DNA from: VMCP01 sp964645755
GTDB taxonomy: Bacteria > Bacteroidota > Bacteroidia > NS11-12g > UBA955
Length of the DNA stretch: 25,610 nt
Direction of reading: 5' to 3'
Assembly (NCBI GenBank): GCA_964645755.1
Contig: CAZYBT010000030.1
Span: 1 to 25,610 of the forward strand
Program-made: the position numbers and the translations under genes
In this document: one piece after another, positions 21,854-25,610 of the stretch
How the letters are laid out: each line of letters starts with the position of its first letter
Position numbering within the stretch: the first letter of the stretch is position 1
Notes under the pieces: generated by a model
Databases searched by the model: none
Told to the model about the DNA's origin: nothing
What the model saw: only the letters and a program-made list of their open reading frames with translations

Positions 21854-23226
21854 GAATAGAATGTTTTTCTCCAGCCTTTCCAACCTTCTTTTTCTGATAA
21901 AGATTCATTGTGAATGATGAAAGTGAATTGGCCATTTGTTTCTTGAATAATTTGTTTCAATGATTCTCCTAATTGTATACTATAAAATAAATTGAGTTTT
22001 AAATAGTTTTTGCAAGTAACGTCCATAATCGAAAAAGAATGGATGGTGAAATGGTGTTCTTTTTGGTCAAAAATATTGAACCATTTTACGGGTAATGTAC
22101 TGCCATTTCGGAATCCTATGGTGTTTGCAAATCCCATACTCCAATCGTCTGTGATTCCGATTGCTTCCAATTCAATATACGTTTCGGGAAGTTCAAAGTG
22201 TACGTAATGTTGTCGGCTATGCGTAATGTTGGTGTTTGCAGTTTTTTCTAACCATTCCTTTTCTTCTTGGTAAATTTTTTGTTGGTCTAAGTCTTGGTAA
22301 GAAGGATGTAGTCCAATGTGAGCATGGTGTTTGCTTTGCTCAATTTCTAATTTTAGATCTTTGTTTTCACGTGAAATCTGTTTGTTTTTCTCCGTTTCCT
22401 TCAAATTACAAAGCCAAAAAATGCGGGCTTTTTCATGTTTTTCTAAAAATTTGAAAAGGGTGTTAGATGGTGCGAAATGATCTTTTCTTGTGAACAGATA
22501 TTCAAAACGATCCCATAATGTGCTTGGATGTTTGATTCCGCCTCCGACAAATTTTTTCAAAGATTTTCCCTTGAATTGAAAACATTGGTCGATATCTGCG
22601 GTTGGAATGATGCAAAAGTTGTTTTCTTTTGAGGGACATAGACCGATGAATTCACGCAAGCGTTCAACGGCCAAATCGGCCATGGGCAACAAGTGCATGT
22701 TTTGTTTCACAAAATTCAAATTTTTGGCGTTGAAACGTCCGTTTTTGTCTATATCTTTTGTTTTTGAACGCGCCACACTTTCCTCAACATTTGCTATGAA
22801 TGCAAAAACATGGGCAAACAAGTCGAAACCCAGAGGTGAATCGATAGGAAAGTAAACGCGTCTATTTGAAAAATTCTCTGATTCAGTTTTAAGATCGTTG
22901 TGAATTGAAAGGATTTTGCAAATGCTTTCGTATGCGTTATCTATAGTTTTGTTTTTGGGAAATTGAATAATGCCGGTTGGTAAATCATTTTCAATATCAA
23001 TATTTTGGAAATTTTCTGTAAAAAGAAAATTTGAATTTGGCACCCAATGTCCCTCAAAATCTAAAATATTCTCTTCTGTATAATGGATTTTGATATCGGC
23101 AGAAGCTTGTGAATAGTGGATTTTGTCTTGTGTTATTTCGAAATTGAGATTGAATTGATTCACAAAGATTTCCTTCAAAACATAGTGAAGACTGTTTGAA
23201 ACTTTGTGAGTGAATACCAAAATCAT
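21835..23226 (-). CDS. DUF7033 / polysaccharide deacetylase-like protein
   Basis: A 463-residue protein starting MILVFTHKVSNSLHYVLKE. The N-terminal region (about 1-110) resembles DUF7033, found in Bacteroidota ahead of a polysaccharide-deacetylase-like (NodB-fold) domain. Supporting segments are FPIDSPLGFDLFAHVFAFI, WDRFEYLFTRKDHFAPSNTL, HHAHIGLHPSYQ, SRQHYVHFELPETY and the C-terminal DVTCKNYLKLN. The His-rich sites would bind a metal for deacetylation of a sugar polymer, but I cannot confirm a full active site. The start at 23226 is preferred over an in-frame ATG at 23280, which would run 26 bp into gmd. It is first in the five-gene operon, divergent from the GDP-fucose genes, so a surface-polysaccharide role is plausible. 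Confidence 0.75.
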   Translation of the reverse strand: MILVFTHKVSNSLHYVLKEIFVNQFNLNFEITQDKIHYSQASADIKIHYTEENILDFEGHWVPNSNFLFTENFQNIDIENDLPTGIIQFPKNKTIDNAYESICKILSIHNDLKTESENFSNRRVYFPIDSPLGFDLFAHVFAFIANVEESVARSKTKDIDKNGRFNAKNLNFVKQNMHLLPMADLAVERLREFIGLCPSKENNFCIIPTADIDQCFQFKGKSLKKFVGGGIKHPSTLWDRFEYLFTRKDHFAPSNTLFKFLEKHEKARIFWLCNLKETEKNKQISRENKDLKLEIEQSKHHAHIGLHPSYQDLDQQKIYQEEKEWLEKTANTNITHSRQHYVHFELPETYIELEAIGITDDWSMGFANTIGFRNGSTLPVKWFNIFDQKEHHFTIHSFSIMDVTCKNYLKLNLFYSIQLGESLKQIIQETNGQFTFIIHNESLSEKEGWKGWRKTFYSWASNI

Positions 23227-23237
23227 AAAAAAGGGAT

Positions 23238-23245
23238 TATTTTTG
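23238..23245 (+). promoter_or_regulatory. -7 promoter element of gmd-fcl
   Basis: TATTTTTG matches TAnnTTTG exactly and ends 9 nt before the gmd ATG. No TTTG at standard spacing upstream. Confidence 0.55.
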
Positions 23246-23247
23246 TG

Positions 23248-23255
23248 CAAAATAA
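23248..23255 (-). promoter_or_regulatory. Candidate -7 element of the DUF7033-men operon
   Basis: TTATTTTG on the minus strand is 7 of 8 to TAnnTTTG and lies 21 nt before the start at 23226. It includes the first base of the gmd start codon and is 2 bp from the opposing gmd -7 element. Confidence 0.4.
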
Positions 23256-24391
23256 TGAAAGTTGCATTAATCACGGGCATTACTGGTCAAGATGGAGCAT
23301 ATTTGGCCGAATTTTTAATTAAAAAGGGGTATATGGTGCATGGTATCAAGCGCCGTAGTTCACTTTTTAACACCGATAGAATTGAACATATTTACGAGGA
23401 TCCGCACATTGATGGAGCAAAAATGAAGCTTCATTATGGGGATTTAACAGATAGTACCAACCTCATTCGCATCATTCAGGAAGTTCAACCAGATGAAATT
23501 TACAATTTGGGAGCGATGAGTCATGTTCATGTGAGTTTTGAAACTCCTGAATATACCGCCAATTGTGATGCAATGGGAACTTTGAGGTTGCTTGAAGCCA
23601 TCCGAATTTTGGGCTTAACCAAAAAGACGCGAATTTATCAAGCTTCTACTTCAGAACTTTATGGTTTGGTGCAAGAAGTCCCTCAAAAAGAAACAACTCC
23701 ATTTTACCCGAGATCTCCATATGCAGTTGCAAAAATGTATGGATTTTGGATTACGGTAAACTATAGAGAAGCTTACGATATGTATGCTTGTTCTGGCATT
23801 TTGTTTAACCACGAAAGTCCAATTCGAGGCGAAACTTTTGTGACCAGAAAAATTACCCGCGCTGCTGCAAGGATCGCCCTTGGGTTGCAAGATAAATTGC
23901 ACCTTGGGAATTTGAATTCTAAGAGAGACTGGGGACATGCGAAAGATTATATCGAAGCGATGTGGTTGATATTGCAACAAGAAAAGGCGGAAGATTTTGT
24001 GATTGCTACAGGAATTACCACTGAAATTCGTGAATTTGTGAGAATGGCATTTGGCTATTTGGGTGTAAAAATGGCTTTCAAAGGTGAAGGTGTTGATGAA
24101 ATTGGATTTGTAGAATCAGTTGATTTTGATGCATTTAAATCTGTTGTTGGAGCTGATTGTCAACTTTCTCTAGGTCAAGAGTTGGTTTTTGTTGATCCTA
24201 AATATTTCAGACCTACAGAAGTGGATTTGTTGATAGGTGATGCTACAAAAGCGAGAACCAAATTGGGGTGGAAACCGAAATATGATTTGCCTGCATTGGT
24301 CAATGACATGATGCAATCTGATATTCGCCTGATGCAAAAGGAAAACTACCTCAGAGAGGGTGGTTTTGAAGCTAAAAACTACTTCGAATAA
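23255..24391 (+). CDS. gmd: GDP-mannose 4,6-dehydratase
   Basis: Gmd converts GDP-D-mannose to GDP-4-keto-6-deoxy-D-mannose, the first committed step to GDP-L-fucose and related deoxysugars. The 378-residue short-chain-dehydrogenase-type protein has the NADP motif GITGQDGAYLAEFL, the RRSSLFNTDRI segment typical of Gmd, the STSELYG motif and the catalytic Y156-xxx-K160 (YAVAKMYG), plus FNHESPIRGETFVTRKI. The start at 23255 (MKVALITG) is preferred over a 15-residue extension to 23210 that has no family match and would overlap the divergent gene. Its stop overlaps the fcl start by 1 nt (TAATG), so the two enzymes are coupled. Confidence 0.97.
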   Translation: MKVALITGITGQDGAYLAEFLIKKGYMVHGIKRRSSLFNTDRIEHIYEDPHIDGAKMKLHYGDLTDSTNLIRIIQEVQPDEIYNLGAMSHVHVSFETPEYTANCDAMGTLRLLEAIRILGLTKKTRIYQASTSELYGLVQEVPQKETTPFYPRSPYAVAKMYGFWITVNYREAYDMYACSGILFNHESPIRGETFVTRKITRAAARIALGLQDKLHLGNLNSKRDWGHAKDYIEAMWLILQQEKAEDFVIATGITTEIREFVRMAFGYLGVKMAFKGEGVDEIGFVESVDFDAFKSVVGADCQLSLGQELVFVDPKYFRPTEVDLLIGDATKARTKLGWKPKYDLPALVNDMMQSDIRLMQKENYLREGGFEAKNYFE

Positions 24392-25323
24392 TGGAATTAT
24401 CGGCAAAAATCTACGTTGCAGGACACCGAGGGATGGTGGGCAGTGCCATTGTGAGAGAATTGCAGCGATTGGGATATGAGAATTTGATTTTCCGCACATC
24501 GAAGGAATTGGATTTGCGTGTGCAATCACAGGTTGAAGCATTCTACGCCCAAGAGAAGCCTGATTATGTTTTTGTTTCTGCTGCCAAAGTTGGTGGTATT
24601 TTGGCGAACAACACGTACAGAGCCGAATTCTTGTATGATAATTTGAGTATTCAGAATCATTTAATCCATTTTGCGCACGTTTACGGGGTTAAAAAGTTGT
24701 TGTTTCTAGGAAGTAGCTGTATTTATCCTAAAATGGCCCCACAGCCTTTAAAAGAGGATTATTTGTTGAGTGGATTCTTAGAGCCCACTAACGAACCTTA
24801 TGCAATTGCCAAAATCACGGGAATTAAAATGTGCGAAGCATACAGAGATCAGTATGGATGCAATTTTATTTCGGCAATGCCAACCAATATGTACGGGCCG
24901 AACGACAATTACCACCCGGAAAATTCCCATGTGTTGCCGGCGTTGATTCGTAAGTTTCACGAGGCAAAAATTCAGAATAACCCTGTGGTTACTGTTTGGG
25001 GTGATGGTTCACCGTTTAGGGAATTTTTATACGCCGATGATTTGGCCAACGCCTTGGTATATTTGATGTTGAATTATAATGAAAAAGAGTTTGTGAACGT
25101 TGGATATGGTGATGAGATTAGCATCAAAGATTTGGCTTTATTGGTTCAAAAAGTGGTTGGTTTTGAAGGGACATTGGATTTCGACACAAGTAAGCCAAAT
25201 GGAACGCCGAGAAAGCTGATGGATTCGTCGAGGTTATTTGCCACTGGTTGGAAGCCGTCGGTTGGCTTAGAAGAGGGAATAGGGATGGCATATGCTGATT
25301 TTTTAGAGAGAAATTTACAATAA
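24391..25323 (+). CDS. fcl: GDP-L-fucose synthase
   Basis: Fcl epimerises and reduces GDP-4-keto-6-deoxymannose to GDP-L-fucose with NADPH. The 310-residue protein shows GHRGMVGSAIVREL (Rossmann motif), AAKVGGILANN, LGSSCIYPK and the catalytic Y137-xxx-K141 (YAIAKITG), followed by MPTNMYGPNDNYHPENSHV. These are all GDP-fucose synthase signatures. It is co-transcribed with gmd, overlapping it by 1 nt, so the two genes supply activated fucose for surface glycans or glycoproteins. A strong hairpin terminator follows 54 bp after the stop. Confidence 0.96.
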   Translation: MELSAKIYVAGHRGMVGSAIVRELQRLGYENLIFRTSKELDLRVQSQVEAFYAQEKPDYVFVSAAKVGGILANNTYRAEFLYDNLSIQNHLIHFAHVYGVKKLLFLGSSCIYPKMAPQPLKEDYLLSGFLEPTNEPYAIAKITGIKMCEAYRDQYGCNFISAMPTNMYGPNDNYHPENSHVLPALIRKFHEAKIQNNPVVTVWGDGSPFREFLYADDLANALVYLMLNYNEKEFVNVGYGDEISIKDLALLVQKVVGFEGTLDFDTSKPNGTPRKLMDSSRLFATGWKPSVGLEEGIGMAYADFLERNLQ

Positions 25324-25376
25324 TTGTAAAAGATTTTCATTTTATTTTTTGTACAAAATGCAAAAAATAAGCATAA

Positions 25377-25402
25377 AAAAAGGCGCTGAAAAGCGCCTTT
25401 TT
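25377..25402. terminator. Bidirectional rho-independent terminator
   Basis: Perfect 11-bp stem AAAAAGGCGCT / AGCGCCTTTTT (25377-25387 with 25392-25402) and a GAAA loop. A/T runs on both sides serve fcl on the + strand and the acyl-CoA dehydrogenase gene on the - strand. Confidence 0.85.
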
Positions 25403-25421
25403 CATGTAAAACACTTAAAGG

Positions 25422-25610
25422 TTAACGCAAAACGTCGCGGGAAATTACCACGCGTTGCACTTCGCTAGTACCTTCGTAGATTTGAGTGATTTTTGCATCT
25501 CTCATGAGTCTTTCTACGTGATACTCTTTCACATATCCATATCCACCATGAATTTGAACTGCTTCAACAGTTGTTTTCATTGCAACTTCAGAGGCAAATA
25601 ATTTTGCCAT
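25422..25610 (-). CDS. Acyl-CoA dehydrogenase, C-terminal part (partial)
   Basis: The last 62 residues of an acyl-CoA dehydrogenase; the 5' end lies beyond the window. The segment QIHGGYGYVKEYHVERLMRD followed by KITQIYEGTSEVQRVVISR is the family's FAD-contact and active-site end. IYEGTSE contains the glutamate that acts as catalytic base in short/branched-chain members. This enzyme class performs the first flavin-dependent oxidation step of fatty-acid or branched-chain acyl-CoA breakdown. Substrate range cannot be told from the fragment. Whether the methionine at 25610 is internal or a start is not decidable, but the family length (about 380) makes it internal. Confidence 0.93.
   Translation of the reverse strand: MAKLFASEVAMKTTVEAVQIHGGYGYVKEYHVERLMRDAKITQIYEGTSEVQRVVISRDVLR

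Noticed and set aside
22363..22378. Another parS-like site (GTTTTCACGTGAAATC)
   Set aside because: Only the central CACGTG plus three flanking bases on each side match (12/16); about one such match is expected by chance in 25 kb.
23210..23254. 15-residue N-terminal extension of Gmd
   Set aside because: The family starts at MKVALITG; the extension would overlap the divergent gene and the promoter element.

Overview
The window looks like chromosomal DNA of a Bacteroidota bacterium, probably a Flavobacteriia-like lineage. Four things point there: a type B type IX secretion sorting domain, Bacteroidota-style lipoproteins, menaquinone genes, and repeated TAnnTTTG (-7) promoter elements that often sit only 4-9 nt before the start codon. 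No phage, insertion sequence, CRISPR array, tRNA or rRNA was seen. The sequence contains two runs of exactly 100 Ns (4544-4643 and 7650-7749), both inside intergenic tandem repeats, so they are assembly placeholders.

Layout. 1-2590: the 3' end of a probable XRE-type regulator, a heptad-rich repeat, rbfA with a LolC/E-FtsX-type permease on the + strand, then a 42-bp-period repeat array filling the spacer to pth (- strand). 2591-5400: rpoN (sigma-54) on the - strand, flanked by arrays of a 90/91-bp repeat, and a small lipoprotein gene with its own promoter and terminator. 5400-8860: a 34-codon small ORF behind a sigma-54-like promoter, prfA (+), an LpxH-type hydrolase (-) tail to tail with it, a 53-bp repeat array, and pheS (-).

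8863-9223 is an AT-rich spacer where the G/C strand bias changes sign. It is followed on the - strand by mnmG and a translationally coupled Ig-like lipoprotein gene. A near-consensus parS (ParB-binding) palindrome lies in the mnmG leader, with two weaker copies inside genes within the next 3 kb. 12598-17314 (- strand) is a compact operon: an M16 peptidase with HxxEH, an M16 partner lacking the histidines, a type-B-sorted secreted protein, and ybeY. 17490-23226 (- strand) is a five-gene overlapping operon: DUF7033/polysaccharide-deacetylase-like protein, GNAT-like protein, menA, menC, and an RsmF-type rRNA m5C methyltransferase.

23255-25323 (+) carries gmd and fcl, the two-step GDP-mannose to GDP-L-fucose pathway, divergent from the deacetylase-like gene across only 28 bp. 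A bidirectional terminator separates fcl from the 3' end of an acyl-CoA dehydrogenase gene (-).

Most genes are core housekeeping: ribosome maturation, translation termination and peptidyl-tRNA recycling, tRNA and rRNA modification, lipid A, menaquinone and nucleotide-sugar synthesis. The unusual content is in regulatory and intergenic DNA: near-leaderless promoters, a parS-like cluster, a sigma-54-like promoter on a micro-ORF, and a family of intergenic tandem repeats built on a shared AAAGTTGAAAGTTTA core.
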